A program made the translations under genes and the position numbers. From contig CAWUHX010000035.1 of NCBI GenBank assembly GCA_963922205.1, positions 62,001 to 126,000 on the forward strand: a stretch of DNA of 64,000 bases. Direction: 5' to 3'. The stretch comes from Romanomermis culicivorax. Its lineage: Eukaryota > Nematoda > Enoplea > Mermithida > Mermithidae. The notes under the pieces are model-generated. The model was not told where the DNA came from and did not search any database. It saw nothing but the letters and a program-made list of their open reading frames with translations. This document shows positions 1-11,476 of this stretch, piece after piece; the stretch's first letter is position 1; every line of letters starts with the position of its first letter.

Positions 1-1
1 A

Positions 2-1907
2 ACTCAGGTACATCAACTGGCAGAACCTGAACCAGAAGTAGTAACCATCATGCAAACCGTACATCTGGCACCAACTGTTTTACCAGCTAAAATAAAGCAA
101 CTGTTGCTCAAGATATGCAATTCAGACTCCGAGTCCAGTTCGGAGGAGGATGAAGAAGAGGGTGAAATTCTGGAATCTGAGAGCCAGACAGCAGAGGAAA
201 AAGACTCCATGGAGGCTAAAACTCAGCAGCAAGAAATTGAGGAGGAAAAAATCCAAACTCAAATAGATGACGCCGCCACAAAAATATCGGGAATTGATGT
301 CAGACTGGATAAGATGTAAGAAGCATCCCAGGAGATACCTGTCCAAGCTAAGGATGCTCAAGATTTTGATCTGCAAGTGAGGCAAGAGGCCCTTCAGGCC
401 AAAATACAGGAACAGAAAAGATTGACGCAGCAGGAATTCCAGCGCCAGAGGGCATTGCAAAAGAGGTTGAAGGAGCAGGCATATGCCGACGATAGCTCAG
501 ATTCAGCCATAGCAGCAACAGAGCTGATCAAATGGGGGAAAAATTACTCAGGAAGGAATCCCTGGAGTATATTCTCCTGAGAAGGTTCAGCAGATGTTGG
601 CTGAAGGTATGTTCGAAAAATTTATCCGACACTTAGGCCGAGAAAAGGTAAGGCGCCGACAGAGGTTAACTAAGGCCCGAGCACGTAGACTTGCAGCCCA
701 GGAACAGCAGCAGCAAGGAATGCTCGTAACTGGCTCAGAAAATGATGTCTACGACACGGCTGAGGAGACGAGGACCCCAGAGATATCAACAACGTCAAAG
801 TCAAAAACGGAGACTTCAAAAAGTCAAAGGAAGACGGAGACTTCAAAGAGTCAAACAAAAATGGAGACCTCCAAAGGTCAAAGGAAATCAGATAGAACAA
901 CAACGTCCACTGCCTCGTACACTCAGACGCAAATGGTATCGAAAACCGACAGAGACGTTAGTACATCTTCTGGCAAAACTAAGTCCATTCCCACAAGCTA
1001 TACTGCCAAGAGTAAGAAACTGGCAGGAAGCCTGTTGGTAAAGCCCAATTTTGAATCGGAGGAAAAGTTGATCAAGAAGGTCAAATTGAATGTGGTTAGT
1101 AGTAGACCTGCAAGGGAGCCACAGCAATTTGTCACTCCTGGTCAATTAGCAGAAACTCTGATTGATTATTGGGAGTGGCAAAGAGAACAAAGGCGCATGA
1201 TTGGGCTGATCTCATTTGAAAATCCAGAGGTCACCAATTATTTCGCTTTTGACGGCCAAGAACAGCCAATAATTTATAGAATGGTCAACGATGCCATGGC
1301 TGAAATCCATGATAATTACCGCCAGCAGTTTCAAATGCAAGGTGGGTTTATGTTTGACTGAGAACGCATCCCTGAGAAAATTTGGGAATGGATCATTTTA
1401 GCTCTTATTCCCAGATGGCTCCAGGAATACGAGGCTTCAGATGTCTTTGGGGCCATCAGGTACGTGACCTTGATGATATTTTTGCAGTTGGATTTTGCTC
1501 CGATCACGCGGACGGCAATAGGTAGGTGGTATGCCCAGGCATGTTCATTTGCAAACAGACAACTAGTTGTCGAAGCTCAGGGAAACGGAGTAGATGAATT
1601 CTACATTGTGGCCTTTAATCAGTATATCTTTATGGGCTCGCAAAAGTTAAACCAGATGGGTGTAAAAAGGAAGGCACCTGATGATGGCAAAGCACAAGCT
1701 GATAACCAGCGAATGAATGCCAAGAGCCCAGGTAAGTTCAAAGTGCCTAGACTTCCACCCGCTAAGAAACAGCCGCTGGCGACGGTATGGCAGCGGCGGC
1801 AGGCATGGTTCTGCCCCATCGGAGCATTTTCTAATAAACTACTCCTCTTCTTTTAGTGGGTCTCAGCTATGCATGAAAACCTTGATAGAAGCACATTGAA
1901 GTTTTAA
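2..1907 (+). pseudogene. Degenerate structural (gag-like) ORF of a mobile element, open to the left
   Basis: A long coding-like stretch runs from the window edge. It reads in frame 2 to a TAA at 317-319, continues in the same frame to about 550, shifts by one base between about 545 and 560, then reads in frame 3 through a TGA at 1359-1361 as far as 1856. The product is hydrophilic: an acidic Ser/Glu segment (about 120-200), a Gln/Glu/Arg coiled coil (360-480), a basic RRRQR patch (650), and three tandem copies of K(T/M)ETSKxQ (800-880). A more globular part rich in Trp and aromatics follows (1140-1660), then a basic tail. A 72-base intron-like segment at 1785-1856 (GTATGG ... CTTCTTTTAG) would, if removed, join the frame to a further 17 codons ending at 1907. 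I do not recognise the family. The layout (acidic, coiled coil, globular, basic) suits a retroelement gag, but a decayed host gene is possible. Two stops and one frameshift make it broken. Confidence 0.5.
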
Positions 1908-2404
1908 ATTTGGTAAACTTCACATCAAAGAAACTGTAACGACCAGTTTTTGACTTATACTTTTACTTGCTCCTGAACCAATCTGCGACGATCCACGAGG
2001 ACGGTGGTAACAACAAAACGATTATGATAAAACGACAAAATAATTAAATAAATGATAAGTCGACGATATACAAATATGCTTTTTAACTTCATGACACATC
2101 CCCCATAAAACGCTTTCACCAGTTTTACATAAATCTTAATCAAATCTCTCTTTTTCCGGGGTTCTCTGTCTTTTATACCGATTCTTTCATCCACGCCCTC
2201 GCATCGTGGGAGGTCCGCTTCTGTCGGCTCGCCTAACCAATCGCTGCTTCGCTTACCTGTTTCCGCCTACTGTATGCTTCTTTAGCCACGCCTCTTGCTT
2301 TAATTTACCCTTAATTTCCACGCTTACATGCTTTATTCTACAGTATGCTTTACTATTGTACCTACAGAATGTACATTTTCATGTGCATTATGAGGGCCAG
2401 GTGC
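1908..2404. other. Intergenic, no feature recognised
   Basis: AT-rich sequence with several short A/T runs; no open frame with convincing coding character and no recognisable repeat termini. Confidence 0.5.
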
Positions 2405-2945
2405 CAATGTGCAGGTCACCTCAACCCGAAAAATGCAGAAATACCTTTGTTTACACACACATTTTTTGTGTGAAGTGACTGTGTCCATTGAAGTCCACAT
2501 GGTCAGAAGCATCATCCCCCAAAAGTTGCAGAACATTTGTTTATACTCAATGTTATTTTGTGTGTTATTTGATTGCATTCAATAAATTACCTGTGGTCGA
2601 AAAACCTTTCCACAAAAGAAATCACGAAAATACGCTTTCCGATATATTTTTTTGTATAAAGTGACCGCATCTATTGAATTCCCACAGTCGAAAACCCCTT
2701 CCACCAAAAAATCTTAAAATACGCTTGTTTACGGTGGGGACAGTTTTTTGTGTTAAGTGGCTGCATTTCTTTAATACCCGTGGTCGAAAACTCGTTCCAC
2801 CGAAAAATCACGAAAATACGCTTGTTTACGCCCAGAATTATTTTTAGTGTAAAGTGACCGCATCCATTGAATTCTCAATAGTCGAAAACCCCTTCCCCAA
2901 AAAGACCACGGAAATACATTTGTTTTACACGCAGGATAATCAGAT
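2405..2945. repeat. Tandem satellite, unit ~95 bp, ~6 diverged copies
   Basis: The phrase GTCGAAAAC followed by CCTTCCACC-like sequence, an A-rich stretch and AAAATACGCTTGTTTAC recurs at about 2597, 2688, 2783 and 2881. Two more diverged copies start near 2410 and 2500. Between these, each unit carries TTTTTTGTGTAAAGTGACCG and CATTGAATTC. Spacing is 91-98 bases. Copies differ by roughly 15-25 percent, so the array is old. Confidence 0.75.
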
Positions 2946-3712
2946 AACTGTACATCTGTTTCATAAAAATAATTTTTTTGCACCCAACCGAAGGGGATAT
3001 TCTCGAACTTTGGTCATTCATATTATTTGACCAAATCAATATCTTCAAAAAATAAAAGCGTTTCGAGAGGACTCTTGATAAATGCACGGGTAAAAGTATC
3101 AAGGTCCAGGGATGCATACTCATTGAGGCACCTGCTGCAACTGGGGCCCCAAAAAAGGTCGTTTTTTGCATGTTTTTGCTTGGGAGGGGGGGGTTAGTCA
3201 GATTTTAGGGAGCCAAGTATATTATAGGTTGGCGCTACCGCGCCACCTATGATGAAAACTCGGCTTCTTTGGTCTTTTTCTCGAAACGTTACTATTTTAC
3301 ATTTTTCTGCTCAATTTATGTCACATAGGACTGGGCATCTGTGAGCCTACTCAAATAATCTTGACATTTTTTTGAGAAATTTCTACCGTACAAGTTTTGT
3401 GTAAACGATTTCGACGATAGTACCAATTTTCAATATTTTACGATTCACAAGCATTTTATAAAAAACGTACTATATCCACTTAATTTAAAACGGATCTCGG
3501 TCATGAAACGCACGATGTAAAATAGTACAGAAATGTAAATTATTCGTAGAAATAAAATCTTCTTCGTAGATCGACATAGTTAACTTGTGAGAAAATGATA
3601 TTGATTTAGGATGCAGGTTTTTCATTTACATAAACATTTTTTTGCCTCGCCGAGGATTCTTTCGGAGAAAATGGTTTATAATTGATATTATTTTTCGCGG
3701 ACAACTTTCAAA
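2946..3712. other. Intergenic, 3' flank of the THAP-like gene
   Basis: No repeat ends or open frames that I can support. A G-run (3181-3193) and a small GC palindrome GGCGCTACCGCGCC near 3231 are the only standouts. Confidence 0.4.
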
Positions 3713-4006
3713 TTATACTGTTCTCGAATTCCGGTCGTATTGAGCAGCTTTTTCTCGTAACATTTTTACTCTGGCCAGATTCGATTGAAAAAAAGCTTCT
3801 AGACGACCATCCGCACACGATAAACAAGCGGTGTCGACCGCGTCATCGCCGTCTGTCATTTTTTCGACCCGTTGTTGCAAAAGATCCACTTCCGTTACTA
3901 ATAAATCGCGCAAACGATTCAAACGTTCTCGTTCGCGTTGTAACAACGAAAGGCGCGACGACAACTGGCGGCAAGTAATTTTGGAACATTCGTTTGATAT
4001 AAAATT
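3713..4006 (-). CDS. THAP-like gene exon 6: C-terminal coiled coil and stop
   Basis: Acceptor TTCTACAG|AATTTT in phase 0; 97 codons and a stop at 3713. The centre (QLSSRLSLLQRERERL and following) is a heptad-like Leu/Arg/Glu coiled coil, often a dimerisation element in THAP proteins. GC-richer codons than the flanks support coding status. Confidence 0.7.
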   Translation of the reverse strand, partial: NFISNECSKITCRQLSSRLSLLQRERERLNRLRDLLVTEVDLLQQRVEKMTDGDDAVDTACLSCADGRLEAFFQSNLARVKMLREKAAQYDRNSRTV

Positions 4007-7000
4007 CTGTAGAAAGGTGATGATATATTTATGCATGTAAAAATTAAACAAAAAGAAAACGATGCCACAAAATGTCGCAACAATGAAGCAGGCGAACAAT
4101 TAATGAAGCAATTTTATTCTATAGTTTTAGAAAAATTACAAGAATAAAAGGAGGCAGCGAGAATGCATTTTTTACTTTATTGAATGAAATCTCGTCGACG
4201 GCAGGATCAGAGCTACCCGGCTGATCAACATCGAGCAAGGCACTGCTTAGAAGATCATTTATAGACGTTATGGCATCTTTGTTCGATTGATCGTTCAATT
4301 TAGATTCGACTTCACTTTCACTCGATGTATCGAAGTGCTCTAAAAATATTAGACATCTGCAGCCGGTTCCACGAATATTGCTCTCCGAGAGGCAGTTTAG
4401 AGCAGAGACAGCTAGTTTTTTGGCTCTGCTGGGACAGTCTCTCGAGAGACGACTCCGATTTGGCTCTGGAAATCCGTTCCACGAATGTGCTTGCGAGCTT
4501 GCTCACGAGAGCAAAAAAGAGAGCACGATTAGAGCAAAAAGAAAGACAGCGCTGGGATAAAAATTTACGTCATTTTCGACACTTTAGCGCTTTTCTGATT
4601 AATTTTTTATCTCTTCAACGGGTTTAAAGCAATTTTTGCGCGCGTTTTTGTGTTTACGTAATTTTCGAGCAGGAAATAGTGAAAAATTTTGATTTTTAGT
4701 AGACCATGCACTTTTTTGAACGGAAAACGGTCAAAAATGTGAAATTTTTCGCTAGAACATAATGATTTTTGAACGAAAAACAATTGAAAATATCAACTTT
4801 TGCTAGAAAATCGTGACTTTCGAACGAAAAATAATGACAATTGTCAATCTTTGCTAGGAAATATTCAGATTTGGTTAAAAGTGAAAATTTCTCGCGGAAT
4901 AGGGACGTTATTAAACCAGAAAAACGGTCAAAATTATCATTTTTTAGCAGGAAGTGGTAATTTCTAAAAAACTGTCAAGAAATTTCTGCACAAAATTCTT
5001 TTCAAAACAAAAAACGGTCGAAAACTTTAGTTTTCGGTGAAAAAAATTGTCCTTTTTGAACATATCTGTCAGAGGTCCGATCAGTTGGGGGCAGTGTTTT
5101 TTTTATTTGTACTTTACAAACGAAATGGTCCAGAGTACAAACGAAAATTTTGGCTTCGTTTGTACTGGTACAAACAAAAATTTTAGGACAAAAAAATTTT
5201 TTGTCACTCAACAGCCATCAGTATCAATAATGGACTTGTTTGTTATGCCTCCCCATCGATAACGACGTACTAGCAGCTATAGCATAATAAAAGCTTTTTG
5301 TGGAGTATTTCACTAGAGCATGTTCTGTGTCTCATGATCAAGTGTTTTATGCGTCTGAATTCGTAGCCTTCCTATGTGTCTCGTGAAAATAGCCAACGTA
5401 TTTCACAGCATGTTTGTTGCATTTTATAACAATGAATGCTCTTTTTAGCAATTTTTCGCAAATTTTTGAGTACAAACGGTTTTTGAGAGGTCGTTTGTAC
5501 CAGTACAAATGGACCGAGTACAAAAAAAACACTGGTTGGGGGGGGGGGGGGGTAAACCCAAAATTTTGGGGTGGCGTCCCGAAATTTTCAAAATTGGGGG
5601 GAGGGGGGTTAAAAAAAGTCGAAAAATTTCGAAAATTTTCCCAAAAAAGACTAAAAAAGTCACTTTCTTTCTCAATTTTTCTGAGTTTGGAGGGGGTTGG
5701 GTATGTCAAAAATGTTGGTCAAAAATGATGTCTTCTGAACGAGAAGGTCAGAAAAGTTATTTTTCTGGCACTTAATAGTTATTTCTCGACAAAAATGTCC
5801 CCCAAAATTTTAAATCGTATAATGCAGTTGTGGACGACTCCCTCCTCCAACTTCCAGTTGTTAACAGGCCGGAAATCGACCAAAAATACATATTTTTTGG
5901 TCGAAAATCACTTTCCTGAGCAAAAAAAAGGTTTGAGAGAAATTTTTTTCGACGGTTCGAGCTGAAATGATGCTCTGTATCATTTTTAAAGTGAAAATTA
6001 ATTGATCAACAAGGGCGTGATTTGTCCGTTTTTGGTCAAAAAACGCATTTTTGAGCACTGCGTGACCCCCTCCTTGACTTCAGAAAGTTGTTTACTACAT
6101 GCCTCTAAAAATGGCTTTGATCGTGTGCTCAACGGTTCGGAGCTCTTACAGGTATGAGATCAAAAAGATCAATTTCCCGGTAGAAATGTTAATTTTTGAA
6201 GAAAAAATCAACTAAAATGGCAATTCTTTGTCAATTTTTTGGGTCGTCGTTTTTTCATGGTTTTGCAGATGAAAACTACTTTTTGAAGTGATTTGCGAAC
6301 TTTTTAGTCGAAAAAATCGATTTATTTTCTTTATTGTCTCCGTTCCAGAGATAATTTCTGGCTATCGATACCCCTTCCATTGAAAATGTCGTTTAACTGT
6401 GTCTTCGGCGCTCCGTTTTCAACAAAAATGTCAATTTTTGGATCTCCAATGCTAAATAAAAAAAAACAATTTTTCTGCCGTACGGGGAAAAAATCGCGAA
6501 AGGGAGGAGCTATGAACAACTTAAAACATGAATAACTTACTCTACAGCACAACGCAGTCTTAATTTGTGACATAATACATACTAAAAATATAAGAGACAA
6601 AACAGAGACAGTCGTAAGCCAACCCCTAGCTGGCTTACAACTTTTGGCTCTGTTCTTGCTCTCGTGAGCACTTTTTTTGGTTCGTGGAACCCATTTGGCT
6701 CTAAACTGTCTCTTACAGAGCCATTTCACAGAGCCGCTGTCCAACAGAGCCGGCTCTCAGAGAATCTCTCCGCCAGAGAAAATTTCGTGGAATCCATTTT
6801 CTCTCTTTTGTCTCTCGGAGAGCCAAAACAGAGCAAAAATCGAGAGACAGAGCAAATTCTCGCGCCAGAGACACTTTCTTGGAACCGGCAGCTGAAATTA
6901 CGATGAAATTTGCGGGCTTACAGAGTACTAATACCGGAAGTAAGAATGTATAAATACCGGCTCATCTCACAAAGCTTGAATCAATCTAACCTATTTTGCA

Positions 7001-10000
7001 AAAGCCTTCAACAGTTTCGATAATAGGCGGGATCTCCAATGTAGGGCATTCTTCGTCTTCGTCGAGTTGATTTTCGGGCTCGCTGTCCTCATTAGAGGGC
7101 GACGATACTTCAGGTGTAACGGCTATTTTTTGCTTCCTGGACCTTTTAACATAATAATATCCTCGATCGATCATTTCTTCCTTAGGTATGATAAGTTTTT
7201 GGTTTTTCCGAGCACTCCGACTTTCGATCGATTGTTTTCTTCTTTTCTGCGACATGGACGTTAACTAAAAGCATGAGGAAGCGTCAAATGACATGAGAAA
7301 ATACTGCAGACCAATGCAGCCATTCGTCAAGTCTTGTTAAAACATCAAATCGTCAAAGTTTTTTTCTGAATCTATCTAATTCGGGATCTTATTGAATTTG
7401 AAGAAGTACCAAGATTCACAACCGCATATGGACTAATTTTCTGAAATACAATAGTTTCAGGTGTAAAACAAAAACTTTGTCAATGAAATCATGCACTATA
7501 CAACACATGTTTCTCTTTTCAAGTTGACGTTTCTTAAGGTCCGTTAAGACCCAACCTTTTCAAATTTAGACGTCAAAAATAACGATTTTGAGGGATACCT
7601 ATGAAAAACAGTCTAACGAAGCGTGAATAGCTACCGATGATTTTCCTACTTTTGCAATGTCTTCTTCGATTGACTCGGAGGACGACAAAAGCTTAGGCCT
7701 TGATCCTCGCCGAACGTGCGGTATTATATTGCCCTTGTAAACCTTTCTAACGATCTGATCAGGCGAGAAATGTTTATGACAAACACGGTCTCGATAAGCT
7801 GAAAGAAAACGGCGAAAGATTGATCACACAGGTAACAAATGTAAAGATATTTTCTAAAAAAGAACCGGACATGATCCAAAAAAGCAGAAGGAAATTATAA
7901 AATCTATAAACGTGAAGAAAGTCAAAAAATAACAACGAATTTTTTCCGTCACTTCGAAAAAGAACATATATTATTTTGAACTTTCTTCAAAATCTTTGGA
8001 ACTTGTCAAAGAAAATATTAAACAAAAAAACGGACTGTAGCAAAACGGAAAATAGAAATGAATAAAAGTTTAAGAGGATAGCGTTGGGGATCAGAGGGCG
8101 GATCATTCTTAGGACCATATGCACGAACGCCGCTTAAGCTAATCCAGTGTTAAAAACAGCACTTTAAGCGGTGTTAAAGTTAAGCGGTATGCACGAACGT
8201 GAGTTAGTGCTAACACCGTGTTAAATTAACACGAGATTTTAATCCTGCTCTCCACCAGGATTAACGGTGAGTTAGTGCACTTTTCTTCTGAAATCTGGAA
8301 TACGTGGTTTTTTCTTTTTGTGATGAATGTTTTGGACATTCTTGAAGATATGGATGAAGAGGATATTGATGATTATGTTCGAACCACGACTTTTCCGGAT
8401 CGTACAAATCCACTTGGAAAATATTCTGATACTGAATTTTGGATAAGATACAAACTGATCAAAAATACCGCGATTCAACTGACAGCTTTACTGGAAGGAA
8501 ATTTGAATCATTACCACATGTGTTGTTATACAATTTTGCAAAAATGAATAAAGATTTTGTTGATGAGGATATTGAAGATCAAAATTATGAAGATTAGGTT
8601 CAAAAAAATGAAAAGGATAATGTGCAAGGAGTAGCCAAAAAACGTGCTATTATAATTAACTATTTCAGCTAAGGTGGAATGCCATATATACCCGTGCTTT
8701 AAAGTTTTTAAATTTTTAATGGGTACCAAATTTGAGTATCCAGTGTAAATACAAATAAATGATCACTTTAATTCGCATTATTTTTGCATTATTTTCAAAG
8801 TTGAATAGTGGCGGCACTTTTAATCTACAGAATGGTTTCACTTGAGAATTCTGTGATACAGTACATCAAATTCAAATGTAAAACCATTACCGCTTTTTAG
8901 TTCCTCCACTTGCCGCATAATTGCTCTTTGGAGAGATTTTTAATTTTTGGGTTAGATTTGAACGCTTCCTCAATGGCATCCCATGCTGAATTTTTCGCAT
9001 GCACCGATTTCGAATCAATTTTTTTATTTTCAAAAGTGTAAGCACGTTCGGAATTGCATTCCAACAAAAATTCGGTTTCTTCTACGTCAAAATTGTCAGT
9101 TCTTTCACGATTTCTATCAGAATCCATTTACAACAAAAACAACAGAATCAGAGAAGCAAATTTCACTCAAATCAATAAGAAAGAAAGACTATTTTTTGTT
9201 CATGTTATTTTTTTTGACAAATCTATTCTTGCCCAAAAGCTAAATTTTGAAGTTTAACACGGCTTAAAATTTCTAACACCGTGTTAAGGAATTTAACATT
9301 GAGTTAAGTAAGCGGCCATTAATTCACGTTCGTGCATACTGCTCAAATTTAAGCAGTGTTAGCAATTTAACACGTGTTAACTAACACCGCTTAAGTCCTT
9401 AACACGTGTTAAAGTTAGCGGCGTTCGTGCATACGGCCCTTAGTTCTTACTTAGAGGTATGCTAAGCGACTCCGACCACGCGGACCTTTCTTGAATCTGT
9501 TTTGGCACAGGAAGTGTTTCGGGAAACGGGAACACAGCGGAACAAATGACGCATTTCACGTCCGATGATGTCTGATCCTTCAATAGATTTGAATTTGGAT
9601 AAAATCGCAATTAAGCGACCATGGGAAGGCTATAAAATGCATCATATGGAATGATCGCGCTTGATTTGGGAAGATATTTAGCACGATAGGTCTAGAGGGG
9701 CCACAAATAATCAACAATGATTATGCGATTTTCCAGTATCTAACTTGCACAAAATTCATCCTTATTCTACTTTTCTCAAGCGTTCCATGAAATTTCGAAA
9801 AAAATCGAATAGTAGCAGAGATTAACAAGCAAGAACATTTTTTTGCGTGAAACAATCAAAAGCATTTTCCGACGAAACAATGGGATACACGATAAGGTTT
9901 TATTTTATCAAGAGTCTCATTAGCACTCGTGCTTATGAAAAAATATATCATTAGCACGGTTGATAAATGTTAGTTTGTTGGTGTCAAACTAATGTGTGAG

Positions 10001-11443
10001 TCGGTCAATTCTAATCACCTGCTTTTATTGTATTATCAACTCGTGAAATCATGCTTGATGTTAGTACTTTCAAAAGGAATAAAGCTCTCATCCGATTCTA
10101 ATTAAATTAGCACATTCTTACATTATGCACTTGGTTAAGCCCGGTTCATACTTCTGCTCGTTGCTCGGCGAGCACAGCGTCGAGCAAGCTGCTCGCCGAG
10201 CATGCTCGGCGCGCGAATATTTGCTCGTCGAGCAGAACCCCGAGGACAAAAAATTTGCTCGCCGAGCATGCTCGGGGTAGTAGAACATTTTTCTTCTCCT
10301 CCGAGCATGCTCGGCAAGCAACACGTGTTGTAAGTATAGGCACGTAGCAGACTGGGCTAATTTATGAAAAATTGAACAATGCGCGCACGATCAATGCCAT
10401 ATGGGCGCTCTGATCGGTCGGTAGTAGGCATGAATCGGGCCAGAGAATATCGGGTTGGGTCAGACAGTAAAAATACCAAATCGGATCACGGGTCGGGTCA
10501 GAGACATCTAGCAAACCAGGTCAAGGGTCAAAAAATATGTTCAGTTCATAAAGTGTAACACAAGCACATACTCGCCATGTTACATATTTGTTTATTATTT
10601 AGTGTAAATAAACATTGAAAATGAGAAATGACTATTGCTTTTAAATAGTAATTGCTGCTTTGAGAAACGGGAAATGAAACGACACAAAGGAAATGAGAAA
10701 TAAATAAAATCTTTCTCTTATTCAAGGCAAAAAACCAAAATCAATTCGATATACGATTATTGAAAACAGATAAAATAATCTGAAATGATAGCCAAAGATG
10801 GCATGCCCTTTTTGTCTGCCGAAATAATGTTTTTTAAGAATTTCATTTTTTGCTTGATCTCAAAAACTGCTTCTTGAAAACTTTCTCTCAGGTACAAGAT
10901 TTATTTTTGTCTCTTTTTTATTAAGTGCATGTAAATTAGAGAATGACCAAAATCGGTGTTCACACAAGTTTCACTATAGAACTTTTTGAATACAATAGAA
11001 ATTATAGAACACTTAATTTGAAACAGTATTTCACCTCGAAAAGTTTTGCTTTCAACATGATATTGTTGAATAATTCTTCGTGAATTATGGAAATTGAACG
11101 ATTTTTAAGCATACTTTTTCAGAAGGTGAAGGCTGAAAATTATTCAACAACCATTGTGTCATAATGCATTAAAGGGAAAAAGCACATTGCCATTTCATTT
11201 AACATTTTTCTCATCACAATTAACCAAAAGTGACCGAAGATTTACATTTGCCCAGTAAGTAATCACATGCAGGGCTGATTAATGCAAAAATTGCCGTAGA
11301 AAACAGGATATTATCGATCATAGCTCGCCCAAAAAACCATCGGCCGATATTTAAAAAAGTCAATGATCAGCTGATGCCAATACATCGATCATTCCCTACC
11401 TTCATTGGAAAACTAACGAGAAAATGTTATTCTTGAAATATAT

Positions 11444-11476
<33 letters not shown>

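Larger units (their letters stand above)
4362..6889. mobile_element. Element F: ~2.5-kb TIR element with GAGCC/GAGAG subterminal repeats
   Basis: Inverted ends GCCGGTTCCACGAA (4362) and, on the other strand, GCCGGTTCCAAGAA (6889). Both flanks are packed with short quasi-palindromes built from CTCTCCGAGAG, GAGCC and CTCGTGAGC (4380-4555 and 6640-6885). Termini and subterminal palindromes resemble the Harbinger-like element at 10138-12646 (CCGGTTC followed by GCTCG-CGAGC). No transposase is present and I see no clear target duplication. It fills intron 4 of the THAP-like gene and contains family B and C fragments. Confidence 0.55.
8112..9439. mobile_element. PIF/Harbinger DNA transposon, internally deleted (1328 bp)
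   Basis: Terminal inverted repeats GGACCATATGCACGAACGCC (left) and GGGCCGTATGCACGAACGCC (right, complement) match at 18 of 20 positions and are flanked by TTA on both sides (8109-8111, 9440-9442), the 3-bp target duplication of PIF/Harbinger. A second inverted copy of TATGCACGAACG lies inside each end (8188-8199 and 9327-9338), with many GTGTTA/TAACAC motifs. It carries remnants of both Harbinger genes on opposite strands, the transposase N-terminus and a Myb/SANT-like protein, but the catalytic DDE part is gone, so it is non-autonomous. It lies inside intron 2 of the THAP-like gene. Confidence 0.92.

Noticed and set aside
6991-7255. Independent gene starting at the ATG at 7255
   Set aside because: The acceptor TTTTAG nine bases upstream and phase agreement with the zinc-finger exon favour an internal exon; kept only as an alternative start.
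10140-10330. CRISPR-like array of GCTCGGCGAGC units
   Set aside because: Eukaryotic context, irregular spacing and palindromic units inside a transposon end; not CRISPR.
10118-10343. Three overlapping minus-strand frames with repeated RAC(S/P)-like peptides
   Set aside because: Produced by the GCTCGGCGAGC palindrome cluster of the Harbinger-like element.
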